A stretch of 64,000 nucleotides of DNA from Doryteuthis pealeii (lineage: Eukaryota > Mollusca > Cephalopoda > Myopsida > Loliginidae): the NCBI GenBank assembly GCA_023376005.1, contig CM042148.1, positions 68,265,869 through 68,329,868 of the forward strand. The letters are read 5' to 3'. Below the pieces are notes generated by a model. It made no database searches, had not been told where the DNA came from, and worked only from the letters and a program-made list of their open reading frames with translations. How positions within the stretch are numbered: position 1 is the stretch's first letter; each line of letters starts with the position of its first letter. Positions 48,706 through 59,930 of this stretch are shown piece by piece. The position numbers and the translations under genes are program-made.

Positions 48706-49190
48706 TGTTACATAATTATTAGATCCTTAATATTTATGTACAGTAGTGTAGAAATCAAAATGGCTATTATAAGTTGCCTTGAAGGATGAGTGACAAGGCT
48801 TGACCTCATCCTGATCCTTTCCGGTGGATACCGTGAGAATCGGTGGAGGAGACCCTCTTCCGGTTTAGATTAGAAATAGATTTTAGTCAGTCGGCCAGAA
48901 ACCACGACGGTGGTGAGTCGTGTATTGCACGCTCCGGCTCGATCTGCGCAGGTAGTCTGGTGGGGATTTCAAAATAAATATGATCTAAGTTAAATCAAAG
49001 TCTTGTGTTATTATCTAAAAACTACCAATGACACAGGGCTTCTGATAAAGAGAAATCCCCAATGGAAGACCAGACACGAAGTCCCCAAAAGAAGTCCAGA
49101 CGCTAGAAGAGATGTTAGAAGAAGACGTAAGATAGAAAAGATGTCAGAAGAAGAATAGAAGTAAGTAAAGAAGGGTATACAACATATGTA
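48706..49190 (+). mobile_element. LTR plus leader, LTR family 1 (c)
   Basis: LTR from TGTTACATAATTATTAG to about ACTACCAATGACA (49033), with AAATAAATATG and AAAGTCTTGTG near the end. Leader 49034-49190 is purine-rich (GAAGAAGACGTAAG, AGATAGAAAAGATG). Head-to-head with copy (b), 200 bp apart. Confidence 0.5.
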
Positions 49191-49202
49191 TATATATATT
49201 TT

Positions 49203-49490
49203 GAGGCGCGTAGTCTAATGGTTAGAGTCATGGGAAATGGACTTGTCGACCCAAGTTCAATTCATGGATGAAACTGTTTGCGTTTCACATGGCGCTAATA
49301 CCCTTGGGAAAGGTATGAATCCAATTCTCCCTCCAGCTATGGGTAAATAGCAGAGCAGACTGGGCTCTTCAACCATGGCTAGGTAACCAGTCTAGGAGAA
49401 GGAAAACTCTGAATTTAAACCTGTTAAACTCCGCTTAAGAAATTGACCTTGTGTCGCATCTTGTTCGTGCGGAGGGGTTGGTAAATATAT
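49203..49490 (+). mobile_element. SINE family A, full length
   Basis: Head AGGCGCGTAGTCTAATGG, AAGTTCAATTCATGGATG, full body, end GTTCGTGCGGAGGGGTTGG leading straight into (TA)n. Confidence 0.85.
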
Positions 49491-49586
49491 ATATATATAT
49501 ATGTGTGTGTATATATATGCGGAAATATTAAGTGTTGAGGTGAAATATTGATTGAATTATATATATACTTGTATCTAGTCTTGCAT

Positions 49587-49762
49587 TTAGCATGATGTCT
49601 ATCATTATTGGAAATGGTCTCAGCAATCAGAGATCAAATCCTGGATGATGCTGTTTGTCTCAATTCACACTAATATTTGGCTCTAAGGATCCCAGTAAAT
49701 GTTTTAAACTTGGTTTGGCAACCAGTCTAGGAGAAGGAAAACTCTGAATTCAAAGCCAGTTA
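49587..49762 (+). mobile_element. SINE family A, diverged
   Basis: Decayed head (AGCATGATGTCTATCATTAT, GATCAAATCCTGGATGATG) and body AACCAGTCTAGGAGAAGG. Confidence 0.7.
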
Positions 49763-49765
49763 ATT

Positions 49766-49988
49766 CCTATAAGTCTAATATGATCAAAGGGGAACCACTC
49801 TTAAACTGATAAATTATTTATTTATTTATTGATCTACTAGGAAGAAAGAAGACTGGGTTAGGGTTAGGGTTAGGGTTTAGGGTTAGGCTTAGGGTTTAGG
49901 GTTAGGATTTAGGGTTAGTTTAATGGGAAAATGAATAAATAATTTATCAGTCAAGAGTTGTTCCCCTTTGATCATGTTAGACTTATGG
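49766..49988. repeat. Telomere-like tract inside an inverted repeat
   Basis: Arms 49766-49825 and 49930-49988 pair (ATGATCAAAGGGGAAC with GTTCCCCTTTGATCAT, and GATAAATTATTTATT with its complement). The loop holds 49855-49918, about ten TTAGGG or TTTAGGG units. TTAGGG is the usual animal telomere unit. Confidence 0.9.
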
Positions 49989-49997
49989 GAAATAACC

Positions 49998-50780
49998 TCA
50001 AAACCTGTTGGATGGTTGATTAGATTTTATAGCATGTCAACCCTTATTGGGTTATTTTATGCTAAAGATATTTTGTTTTATTCATTTTTGTTGAGTATTC
50101 AAATTTTTTTTTCAAACTCAATTTTTTTTAGAACACAATTTTTTAAACTTATTTTTTTCTATTTAATCCATAGATGGACTCTAACTCTGGGTCAGGTTGT
50201 ACCTGGGAGTAATAGTGATGAAGGGGTACTGCACACTCCCCAGAGCTCCAGAATTGGAACTTCACCACAAGATGCAGTTTAATATCATACCCAGGACACT
50301 AAGACCCTCAGCCGTGCCTTCAAGAATGATAAATAGGGTTGTGGGCTTGCCATAAGGGCAATAGAGTCAAGCCAATCATATAGGTGCTAGGGCTTGACGT
50401 GACCAGTTGATTCATTGGAGGAGGTCTCTCCAACCACCCATCTAGCCAATCAATGGTCAGAGTGGAGTGTTGCATGTCATGGACTGCTCAGCTAAACTTG
50501 TTAAATTCTACTTAAAAATTGATCTTGTGTGACAACCTGTTCGTGCGGAGGGGTTGGTGAATACATAAGCGATAGGGAAGGATATTACTGACTACTTTCA
50601 GAGTCAAATTCAGATTGATAGGATGAGGTCTCTCTGACCACCCATCTAGCCCAATCAATGGTCAAAGTGGAGTGTTGCATGTCATGGACTGCTCAGCTAA
50701 ACTTATTAAATTCTACTTAAAAAATTGATCTTGTGTGACAACCTGTTCGTGCAGAGGGGTTGGTGGATACATAAGAGATA
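49998..50780 (-). mobile_element. Retroposon E fused to a SINE A tail, partly duplicated
   Basis: E sequence from ATTTTATAGCATGTCAACCC to GGACTGCTCAGC, then a SINE A 3' end (TTGTGTGACAACCTGTTCGT). The last 160-200 bases are duplicated in tandem at about 50590-50780. Confidence 0.7.
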
Positions 50781-50935
50781 GGGGAGAAAATTACTGGCTA
50801 CCTTCAGAGTCAATTATTAATTAAAAGTAAAAATGGAGACAAGAAATTAGATTGATATTTTTACAATACTGTGTTCTAGTGTTCTACTTTCACAAACTAA
50901 TATACCGACTGATCATTTATGCAAGAACCAATGTT

Positions 50936-51250
50936 AATTTTGTCTTTATCTGGCCAAGTGTCAACATCTAAAAATAATTAGCAAAATGAAATACAGAAAA
51001 TGCAGTATAAGTTTCTTGTACATATCCTAGAGCGAGGCAACTGAAATATTTTACTTGATGCTCCCCTTGTAACCAAATTTAATGTAATTTTACTGGTTCT
51101 TTCAAATGTAAATTGTATTAAATACTAGTAAATTAGAATTTATTTGAGTTAAGGCTAGCAGCTCATTTGGGTAGACATGCTTTTCTGTCTCTGCTTCCCA
51201 GAGGGTTAAGAATGTATTAGGAGAATAAAAGTGTGTACATATGATTATAT
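50936..51250 (+). repeat. Copy of the repeat in the 51.3-53.2 kb palindrome
   Basis: Shares TTTGTCTTTATCTGGCCAAG, AAAATAATTAGCAAAATGAA and TACATATCCTAGAGCGAGGC with 51466-51690. Its right part (51120-51250, TAGACATGCTTTTCTGTCTC) is the reverse complement of 52255-52375. Confidence 0.85.
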
Positions 51251-51261
51251 TCTCATCCATA

Positions 51262-51700
51262 TACAGTCCTGTTTCAATATATCACATCTCTTTAGTGAGC
51301 TAGACTTTGCAGGCTTTGTCAAGGTGGGATTGAAATTGGACCGATTTTTCATCAGTCAGAGCCTCTAACTCCAGGCTATCAGCACACCCACAGTCAAAAA
51401 TTAATTAAGGCAACAAGTACAAGGTTCAAATTGAAAAACCTCAAATGAATTTATCCAAAAAGATTTTAATTTTGTCTTTATCTCGCCAAGTGTCAACATG
51501 CAAAAATAATTAGCAAAATGAAAGACAGAAAATGCAGTGTAAGTTTTTTGTACATATCCTAGAGCAAGGCAACTGAAATATTTTACTTGATGCCCCCCTT
51601 GAAACCGAATTGAATTTCCACTCAACCCCAAATAAATTAATAGCTTACTGGTTGTTTTAAATGTAAATTGTATTAAATACTAGCAAATATATGCATCCTC
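51262..51700. repeat. Left arm of a 1.9-kb inverted repeat
   Basis: Reverse complement of 52755-53186: AGCTAGACTTTGCAG, CGATTTTTCATCAGTCAGAG, AAAAATTAATTAAGGCAACA, CTAGAGCAAGGCAACTG. Confidence 0.9.
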
Positions 51701-52754
51701 TGGGTGCAAGTATTTAAGTGATAATGTAATAAAATATATTAAATTAGAAAGGCTAATTAAACTAAATAAGAATGGAGATGAAAATATTTGAAACAGATTG
51801 GGGTATAATTGAAAAATAGAACAACTGAAACTTACTCTTCCATCACTCCTGTCCTTCATTGATAAATTTTCCTAATTTAACTATTTAGTGAAAATAGGAA
51901 GTAAAGAATAAAATTACAGTTATTTCTTCTTTCCAGTTAACCCCACATAAATTAACTGAATATTAAATTACAAAACGTAACTAGTTTACCAATGCTTAAT
52001 ACAATTCACATAAGAAAAGAATTAGTAAACTATAAATGCAAATATATTGCATATCAGATGTCTATTCTCTTCCACTGTCCGCTTCTATTAGGTTTCTGTT
52101 CCTCTATCTTTTATTGGGTGTCTGTTCTTTGCATCGGGTCATATCAGGGTTTCTGCTTCTCTCAGGACAGCTATTTACTTTCTCTGTCCATCTGGATGTT
52201 GTCACTCTGTGGGTTACATCTTGCTCTGTATTATTTTCAAGTACAACACAGAGAAATAATCATATATACACACTTTTATTCCCCTAATACATTCTTTAAC
52301 CCTCAGGGGAGCAGAGACAGAAAAGCATGTCTACCCAAATGGGCTGCTAGCCTTAACTCAACTAAATTCTCTCTATATATATTGGATCCTTTCCGTCCAC
52401 TAAGACCAATGGCATAGTGTCCAGAAAAAATAAAATAAAAAAAAAATAAAAAAACATTTTTATCTGCATCTGCGCAAGTGACTCTGCAGGTCAATTCTTG
52501 AGTGACAGTCTTTGGTGCACTGAATGCACACAACTGTGATGCTTTCTGGGTCTGCTGGCTTTTCTCTCTCTTTCTGGCTCTCTTTTCTGTTGAGGCTACT
52601 CTCCTCTCTGCCTCACCCCTCTCCGTGCCTTGCTTAACGTTGAGGCGCCTACGATTTAAAGATGTCTGCAGGAGAGTTATGAGGATATGCCATATTGACA
52701 CCAACACGTGGGAGGTAGATGCCAAAAATTGTAAAAAAAATGGTCTACCAACCG
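51701..52754. other. Spacer of the inverted repeat
   Basis: Two overlapping open frames (51992-52417 plus, 52303-52725 minus) have no family signature. 52255-52375 is an inverted copy of 51120-51250. No gene supported. Confidence 0.45.
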
Positions 52755-53186
52755 ATCGGGAGCCTAAATTCTAATTTACTAGTATTTAATACAATTTACA
52801 TTTGAAAGAACCAGTAAACTATAAATCTATTTGGGGTTGAGTGGAAATTCAATTCGGTTACAAGGGGAGCATCAAGTAAAATATTTCAGTTGCCTCGCTC
52901 TAGGATATGTACAAGAAACTTATACTGCATTTTCTGTCTTTCATTTTGCTAATTATTTTTGCATGTTGACACTTGGCGAAATAAAGACAAAATTAAAATC
53001 ATTTTGAATAAATTCATTGTGAAGTTTTTCAATTTGAACCTTATACTTGTTGCCTTAATTAATTTTTGACTGTGGGTGTACTGATAGCCTGGTAGTTAGA
53101 GGCTCTGACTGATGAAAAATCGGTCTGCAAAGTCTAGCTTAGTGCTTGACTTTCGACTATGATATGATTGAACAGGACTGTCACTC
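52755..53186. repeat. Right arm of the inverted repeat
   Basis: Pairs with 51262-51700. Its right end holds GTAGTTAGAGGCTCTGAC, which looks like a tRNA-type SINE head. Confidence 0.9.
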
Positions 53187-53188
53187 AG

Positions 53189-53193
53189 ATGCT

Positions 53194-53234
<41 letters not shown>
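53189..53234. repeat. (TA)n microsatellite
   Basis: About 22 TA units. Confidence 0.95.
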
Positions 53235-53239
<5 letters not shown>

Positions 53240-53292
53240 ATAATGATCAATTCTTCAGCACCAATTTTCTGAATGATTTCTTTCCAGCCAAG

Positions 53293-53732
53293 TTATAGCC
53301 ATGTCAGTGCTACTATATGGCTACACTATCTGGACTCTAATGAAACAATTAGAGAAAAAACTAAATGGGTACAGGTACAATGATGCTGCTGGCTGTCTTG
53401 AACAAATCCTGGAAGTAGCACCCACAAAAGAACAACTGTATGGCCACTTGCCTCCTATCACACAAACCATTCAGGTTAGATGAACCAGACTTGCTGGACA
53501 CTACTGGAGAAACAATGACCAGCTCATAAATTGATGTTATCCTATGGGCACCTGCAAAGGCACACACGAGTCTGGGTGAGCCAGCAAAAATCTTCATCAA
53601 TAACCTCTGAATCAGTGAACACTGGATGCTGTGCTGAGGAGCTTACAGGAGCAATGACCAATAGGGATGGATGGTGAAGAAGTGTCATGGAGATCTGTGC
53701 TGTCAGCATGACGACGATGATGATGATGATAT
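53293..53732 (+). pseudogene. RTE-like reverse transcriptase C-terminus
   Basis: The open frame 53301-53483 encodes SVLLYGYTIWTLMKQLEKKL and YGHLPPITQTIQVR, then a stop where the family continues (R/TRLAGHYWR in the same frame). Later frames hold WRSVLSA and the terminal (GATGAT)n. I recognise this end from RTE-type retrotransposons of animals. It is the longest copy of the 3' end in the window, 5'-truncated and broken by several stops. Confidence 0.8.
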
Positions 53733-54129
53733 TCTAAGAGCCTCATTTTCAACAAGTCATCCATCATCAAGTAAAACTGCCTGCTGAGATTAAACGAGAC
53801 ATAACATGACCTTGGCAAAAAACTGCAAAGTGGATAATTTCCTTTATTTAATTATTATAATTTTCTACAGAGGGGCCTGCAGTGAAGGAGGCTGGGACAC
53901 TGGGGCAGACTCGGGCAAATTGCTCTTTTGCCCCCCCCCCAAACACTTTATAAATCTGACCCTGTTTATACTATTATCTTTATTGAAAGGAGTTAATTGA
54001 ACATTCATTTAGTTCTTAGCTCTTCAAGTTTTTAGATGATCTCACTCCAGAGCTTGAAATCAGTCAAGTTCCAATTTGCAAACCTTTCTCTCATCATACT
54101 GCTCAAAATTTGTTTAAACCTTTAATGAG
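53733..54129. other. Unassigned DNA
   Basis: A 10-base C run at about 53930. No gene or repeat recognised. Confidence 0.4.
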
Positions 54130-54385
54130 TAGTTTAGATTTGGTTTGGTTCAGTCAGTAGAGCATCCGCCTAGGAACCACAAGGTTCCTGGTTCAATACC
54201 GGCCCTCACCAACCCAGTGTTTGATTAGCACAGGGATCTGAGCAGTAAAGTGAGGAGCTGATGGTATGCGTGGAGCTCCACCTCAGACGCAAAAAAAAAT
54301 TTCCTTGGTCTAGCACTAGTGAAAAGGGGATAGACTCCCTTGCTGTCTGGCTGATAATAGTTTTAGGCCACCCTATTACTCGACT
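54130..54385 (+). mobile_element. SINE family B
   Basis: Head GGTTCAGTCAGTAGAGC and CCTGGTTCAATACCGGCCC, full body to GGCCACCCTATTACTCGAC. An E-type fragment (TTTTATAGCTTGTCAAC) follows to 54480. Confidence 0.85.
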
Positions 54386-54579
54386 TCGTTTTGTTTGGTT
54401 TTATAGCTTGTCAACTTTTGTTGGGTTATTTAATGCCAAAGTAAATTTTTCTATGTATTTTTATTAACTTTTTTTTCAAGCAATTATATGGTTAATTTCC
54501 TAATGATTATCCTTTGTAAACAATTATTGATTTCAGTAACTAAAATTATTTATTTATATCCTGTTAAATGATATATGGT

Positions 54580-54805
54580 ATCAAGTATTCCTAACACAAA
54601 TAATTCGCTCAGGTTTCTAGTAATGCTATCTTATAAAAATAATTTGCACACAATTATATGTTTTCAAGTATTCTTATCTTATACAAATAATTCACAGTTA
54701 TATTGTTTCTAGTAATGCTATCTAATAAAAATAATTTACACACAATTATATGTTTTCAAGTACTCTTATCTAATACAAATAATTTGCACAGTTATATGGT
54801 TTCAA
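54580..54805 (+). repeat. Short tandem repeat, period about 92 bp
   Basis: About 2.5 copies of GTTTCTAGTAATGCTATCT and CACAATTATATGTTTTCAAG. Confidence 0.75.
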
Positions 54806-54806
54806 G

Positions 54807-55165
54807 CAAGAGTCCTGTCTAGCCTAATATTTATCCATAGCTGGAGGGAGAATAGTTAGATTCATACCTTTCCCAAAGGTATTAGGAGTATGTGAAATGC
54901 AAACAGCCTCATCCAGGATTTGAACTTGGGCTGGGTCTCTGAGTTCATTTCCTATAATAATAGCCATTAAATGATAGATTAAAGTGCTCAGAAATAGGTA
55001 ATTTTTTTACTTCCCCTAGACTGGTTGCCTAACCAGGGTTAAAGAGCACAGTTCCCAAGGCTTTTAGTGCGATGAGAAATGCAATATCAGCCTCGTCCGG
55101 TATTTGAACTCAGGTCCCCAAGTCCATTTTCTCGGATGATAGCCATTTGACCATGCATCTATACT
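54807..55165 (-). mobile_element. Two SINE family A copies in tandem, same strand
   Basis: 54807-54970 (AGCTGGAGGGAGAATAG, CATCCAGGATTTGAAC) and 55010-55165 (CTAGACTGGTTGCCTAACC, ATTTGAACTCAGG). Both lack their 3' ends. Confidence 0.75.
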
Positions 55166-55689
55166 TTTAGATGAATAAACTAAAGATGTGGTATTGTACT
55201 ATACATAATGACAGTCTAAAAATTGAAGCTGTTAATTGCTTTAATAAAGGAATGGCCTATTTTTGCTGGTTTCTATTCAATAACCAAGTGTCAGGAATCT
55301 TCATGTCAGTAGCACGATACCGTATTACAATTGGTTCAGTTTGAGAACAAAGCAGGAATCGGTGTTACTAAAAATGCAACAGACACAAGTGTTTAACTAA
55401 TTTCACCGACAAATAACATAATGAGAGATTCATTTCATCAGAAACGAAAGTGTAAAATCAGTGATGCGTGCCCTGCATTAACATTTGCACATTTCCTGCT
55501 TTACAGTTCCCTTTCTCAGTTCTTTTCAAAGTTCACAGCATTTCCTGTTAATCTACAAAGTAGTCTAAAGTAGGGGAAGTGTTGAGGATCATTTTGAAAA
55601 AAAAGAAAAAAAAAGAAAAAAAGACACTATCATGATCACTGGTTCGGCTTTTTCAGCAAGTGTTGACGGTATGGAGTTTCAGTAAACAT
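55166..55689. other. Apparently single-copy DNA
   Basis: No gene, no family recognised. It ends with a (GAAAAA)-type patch near 55600. Confidence 0.4.
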
Positions 55690-56985
55690 TTCACATTAAA
55701 GACACCGCAAGAATCCTTGTTTACCTCCCCTTGAAGCAGAAAGAAAACCACAGTTCTCTGAATTGGGTGGGTTGGTTGTTTTGTTTTATGACATATCAAT
55801 CCTTTTCAGAACAATTAACTCTGCCTACTTTAAACGCTCACAGCAGCTCTCCCACCACAGTATAAAAATTGATGGTTAGTTCATTATAATTTCACATTAG
55901 TATCAATCCTTTTCAGAACAATTAACTCTGCCTACTTTCACAGCAATAAAATTGATGGTTAGTTCATTATAATTTCACATTAAAGACACCGCAAGAATCC
56001 TTGTTTACCTCCCCTTGAAGCAGAAAGAAAACCCACAGTTCTGTGAATTGGGTGGGTTGGTTGTTTTGTTTTATGGCATATCAATCCTTTTCAGAACAAT
56101 TAACTCTGCCTACTTTAAACTGCTCACAGCAGCTCTCCCACCACAGTATAGAAATTGATGGTTAGTTCATTATAATTTCACATTAAAGACACCGCAAGAA
56201 TCCTTGTTTACCTCCCCTTGAAGCAGAAAGAAAACTACAGTTCTGGGAATTGGGTGGGTTGGTTGTTTTGTTTTATGACATATCAATCCTTTTCAGAACA
56301 ATTAACTCTGCCTACTTTAAACCGCTCACAGCAGCTCTCCCACCACAGTATAAAAATTGATGGTTAGTTCATTATAATTTCACATTAAAGACACTGCAAG
56401 AATCCTTGTTTACCTCCCCTTGAAGCAGAAAGAAAACCACAGTTCTGTGAATTGGGTGGGTTGGTTGTTTTGTTTTATGGCATATCAATCCTTTTCAGAA
56501 CAATTAACTCTGCCTACTTTAAACCGCTCACAGCAGCTCTCCAACCACAGTATAAAAATTGATGGTTAGTTTATTATAATTTCACATTAAAGACACCGCA
56601 AGAATCCTTGTTTACCTCCCCTTGAAGCAGAAAGAAAACCACAGTTCTGTGAATTGGGTGGGTTGGTTGTTTTGTTTTATGGCATATCAATCCTTTTCAG
56701 AACAATTAACTCTGCCTACTTTAAACCGCTCACAGCAGCTCTCCAACCACAGTATAAAATTGATGGTTAGTTTATTATAATTTCACATTAAAGACACCGC
56801 AAGAATCCTTGTTTACCTCCCCTTGAAGCAGAAAGAAAACCACAGTTCTGTGAATTCGGTGGGTTGGTTGTTTTGTTTTATGACATATCAATCCTTTTCA
56901 GAACAATTAACTCTTTGACTACTTTAAACCGCTCACAGCAGCTCTCCAACCACAGTATAAAAATTGATGGTTAGTTCATTATGAT
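55690..56985 (+). repeat. Satellite, 202-bp unit, about six copies
   Basis: The marker AATTGGGTGGGTTGGTTGTT recurs at 55761, 56046, 56248, 56450, 56652 and (one change) 56853. Each unit includes ATGGCATATCAATCC or ATGACATATCAATCC (an E-type motif), AACTCTGCCTACTTTAAAC and GACACCGCAAGAATCCTTG. The first interval is longer because of an internal duplication. Units are nearly identical. Confidence 0.95.
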
Positions 56986-57254
56986 TGAGCAGAAGGACTC
57001 AGATTACAATTATTGTGGCATGGTTAGGAGCCAGAATAAAGACACAAGAGAGGAAATGAGTTAAACAAATATATTAACAAAGAACAGTAGTACAAACATA
57101 TACAAATGAAAAGGGTACTTGAGGCTGTCTTATCAGCCATCTGCTGAAATATTAACTCTTGCTTAAGTGCAGAGCCTGCTGCTATTTATAGTTGGAAGAG
57201 TTCATGCATGTGTAGTAAATTACCATAACAACAATAATAATAGGACTTTATTTG
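56986..57254. other. Possible LTR-like fragment
   Basis: Contains GGAGCCAGAATAAAGACAC and AACTCTTGCTTAAGTGCAG. Composition differs from its flanks, but no ends or target duplication are visible. Confidence 0.25.
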
Positions 57255-57313
57255 AATAGAATGGGTTCTGGGGTGAACGGATAACAATCTGTGAAATATC
57301 TAATCATACAGGT

Positions 57314-57370
57314 AAAAAATACCAAGAAAATTTGGAACAATGACTGTTCCAAAATTTTCTTGGTATTTTT
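57314..57370. repeat. Hairpin, 25-bp arms
   Basis: AAATACCAAGAAAATTTGGA and TCCAAAATTTTCTTGGTATT pair around a 5-base loop, with one extra base on the right arm. Confidence 0.9.
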
Positions 57371-57479
57371 CATAGGGAAAATTGGGTAGGTAAAGAGTTA
57401 ATGCCTGACTCATTGCTGCATATCAGGAACTCGTGCTTTCAGTATGACAAGGCTATAATTGTGAATTAGGATATCATCA

Positions 57480-58690
57480 AAAGCATCAAGTCATGCTGTT
57501 TTGTTTTATAGCATATCAATCCTTTTCAGGTCATTTAATGCTGAATCAAGTCAATTTTCATAAACAAAGAACTCAGGTTGCGTACAGTACCTACTGTTGC
57601 TTAGGTGGTGACCCAATTAAGCATTGGTGCTTTCATTTTGACTAGACTGTAATTGTGAATTAGGATATGATCACTAGCATCAAGTCAAGTTGTTTTGGTT
57701 GGTTGATAGGTTAGTTGGTTGGTATTGAAGTCAGTCAGTCTGTCAGTCAGTCAGTATACTGTTGGTTTGGACAACAGCAACTGACTAAGCACAACTGAAC
57801 TAGGTCCAAGACAGCTGGTACTTATGGAACTCAAGAATAGTCCATTCATGTAGTTGGGTCCTGATTGGCTGCTTGGTTTCTATGATGTTATGAGGCTTCA
57901 TAAATACCCTGGCATTTTGCAGTAAGATTGCAACAAGATTAGATCTGTATTCAATTATGGCTACATGTTGCCTTGTCTTACCAATTCGATGGTAATTGGA
58001 ACTTATTATGATTATTCTATAGTTGGTTGGATTTTATGGCATGTCAACCCTTGTTGAGTTATCCTACGCTGAAGATGTTTTGTTTTATACATTCTTGATG
58101 GTATTCAAAAATTTTTTTTCAAACTCAATTTTTTAAAAACTAATTTTTTAAATGCATTTTTTAATATTTAACCCATAGATGGGACCCTAACAGATACTAC
58201 CTCTCCATGTCCATGCTATTTTGTTTTACAACCAGTCCTTTTAGGTCATTTAATGTTGAATCAAGTCATTTTGATAATAATGACTCAGGTTACTCACAGT
58301 ACCAGCTGTTGCTCAAGTGATCACCCAATTAAGTATTGAATCAGCTCACCGCTGCTTAACTTGATAGAGAGAGAGAGGAGAAAGAAAGGGAAAGTGAGTG
58401 AGAGAAAGAAAGCAAGGGAGAGATAGAGAGAGTGGTTGGCTGGCTGGTTGTTTTGTTTTATGGCATATCTATCCTTTTTGGGTCATTTAGTGCTGAATCA
58501 AGTCACTTTTGATAAACAATGACTCAGGTTACTCACAGTACCTGCTGTTGCTTAAGTGGTCACCAAATTAATATTGAATTAGCTCATCACTGCTTAACTT
58601 CGGGAATCTATCAGGCACTGGTGCTTTCAGTATGACTAGACTGTAATTAGGATATCATCATCAGCACCAAGTCATGCTGTTTTGGTTGGT
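57480..58690 (+). repeat. Dispersed local repeat, three copies
   Basis: Copies near 57495-57710, 58210-58370 and 58440-58690 share CAATCCTTTTCAGGTCATTT-type starts, GACTCAGGTTACTCACAGTA and GACTAGACTGTAATTAGGAT. Retroposon E fragment 58015-58200 lies between. Confidence 0.75.
58015..58200 (-). mobile_element. Retroposon E fragment
   Basis: ATTTTATGGCATGTCAACCC, T-rich stretch, TTTAACCCATAGATGGGACC. Confidence 0.7.
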
Positions 58691-58955
58691 TGGATTTTAT
58701 GGCATGTCAACCCTTATTGGGTTATTTTATGCCAAAGACGTTTTGCTTTATTCATTCTTAATGAGTATTCAAATTTTTATCATTAAATTTTTTTACTCAT
58801 TTCTTTAAACTCATTTTTTTTATTTAACCGATAGATGGGATCCTATCAGGTATTATCACTCTAGATCAGGGTGGACCTGGAGCAATGGTAATGATGGGGC
58901 ACTCCACACTCCCCAGAGCTCCACAATTTGAACTTCACCAAAAGATGCAGTTAAG
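58678..58955 (-). mobile_element. Retroposon E fragment
   Basis: Same order as above, extending to CCCCAGAGCTCCACAATTTG. A remnant of the foldback element (AATAAGGACAACAGTCTG) follows at 58960-59040. Confidence 0.7.
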
Positions 58956-59091
58956 GATGGAGAGTACAATGACTGAAACATTGTGTTTTTATATATGATA
59001 ATAAAAATAAGGACAACAGTCTGAAAAATAAAAATATTATACAATGAATACAATACAGAAGAAAATAACAAATTTGATTTGAGTCCCATAG

Positions 59092-59213
59092 TAAATCACA
59101 CAAACCATCCAAGTAAGACGAACAAGACATGCAGGACACTGCCGGATAAGTAAGGATGGCAAGAGAGAGGCAAGGGAATCCATGCTATCAGCTCAACTTG
59201 ATGCTGATGATGA
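59092..59213 (+). mobile_element. RTE-like LINE 3' end with internal deletion
   Basis: AAACCATCCAAGTAAGACGA and GACATGCAGGACACTGC, then a jump to GGCAAGAGAGAGGCAAGG and the terminal (GATGAT)n. Confidence 0.7.
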
Positions 59214-59274
59214 TATTCTAATTCACAATTACAGCATTGTTATACTGAAAACACCAATTTCTTGATAGATCACC

Positions 59275-59930
59275 GTAGTTAAGCAATTAGAATTAGGAAG
59301 ATAAAGGATAATACTAGTCAAAATTATTAACAATAATGATTGACAAAGTAACTAGAATTAGGATGATGAATAATAATACTAGTTCAAATTATTAATAATA
59401 ATTATTCATAAAACAATTAGAATTAGGAAGATGAAGGATAATACTAGAGAAAATTGTTAATAATAATGATTGACAAAGAATCTAGAATTAGAAATTGAAG
59501 GATAATTCTAGTGAAAATTATTAATAATAATGAGTGACAAGGCAATTAGAATTAGGAAAATGAAGGATAATACTAGTCAAAATTATTAATAATAATTATT
59601 TACAAGGCGAGTAGAATTAGGATGATGTGTGATAATACTAGGCAAAATGATTAATAATAATTATTGACAAAGCAATTAGAATTAGGAAAATGAAGGATAA
59701 TACAAGGCAAAATTATTATTAATAATGATTGACAAAGCAATTAGAATTAGGAAGATGAAGGCTAATACTAGTCAAAATTATTAATGATAATTATTGACAA
59801 AGCAATTAGAATTAGGAAAATGAAGGATAATACAAGGCAAAATTATTAATAATAATGATTGACAAAGCAATTAGAATTAGGATGATGTGTGATAATACTA
59901 GGCAAAATTATTAATAATAATTACTGACAA
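59275..59930 (-). repeat. Minisatellite, inverted partner of 43105-43850
   Basis: About ten units with TTGACAAAGCAATTAGAATT and GAAGGATAATACTAGTCAAA. Reverse complement of the 43.1 kb array. Confidence 0.9.

Noticed and set aside
51992..52725. Two overlapping 140-codon frames
   Set aside because: They lie on opposite strands within repeat sequence and match no family I know.
53105..53135. CTGATGA near 53113
   Set aside because: No GAAA core or stem II follows; the motif is part of the repeat arm.
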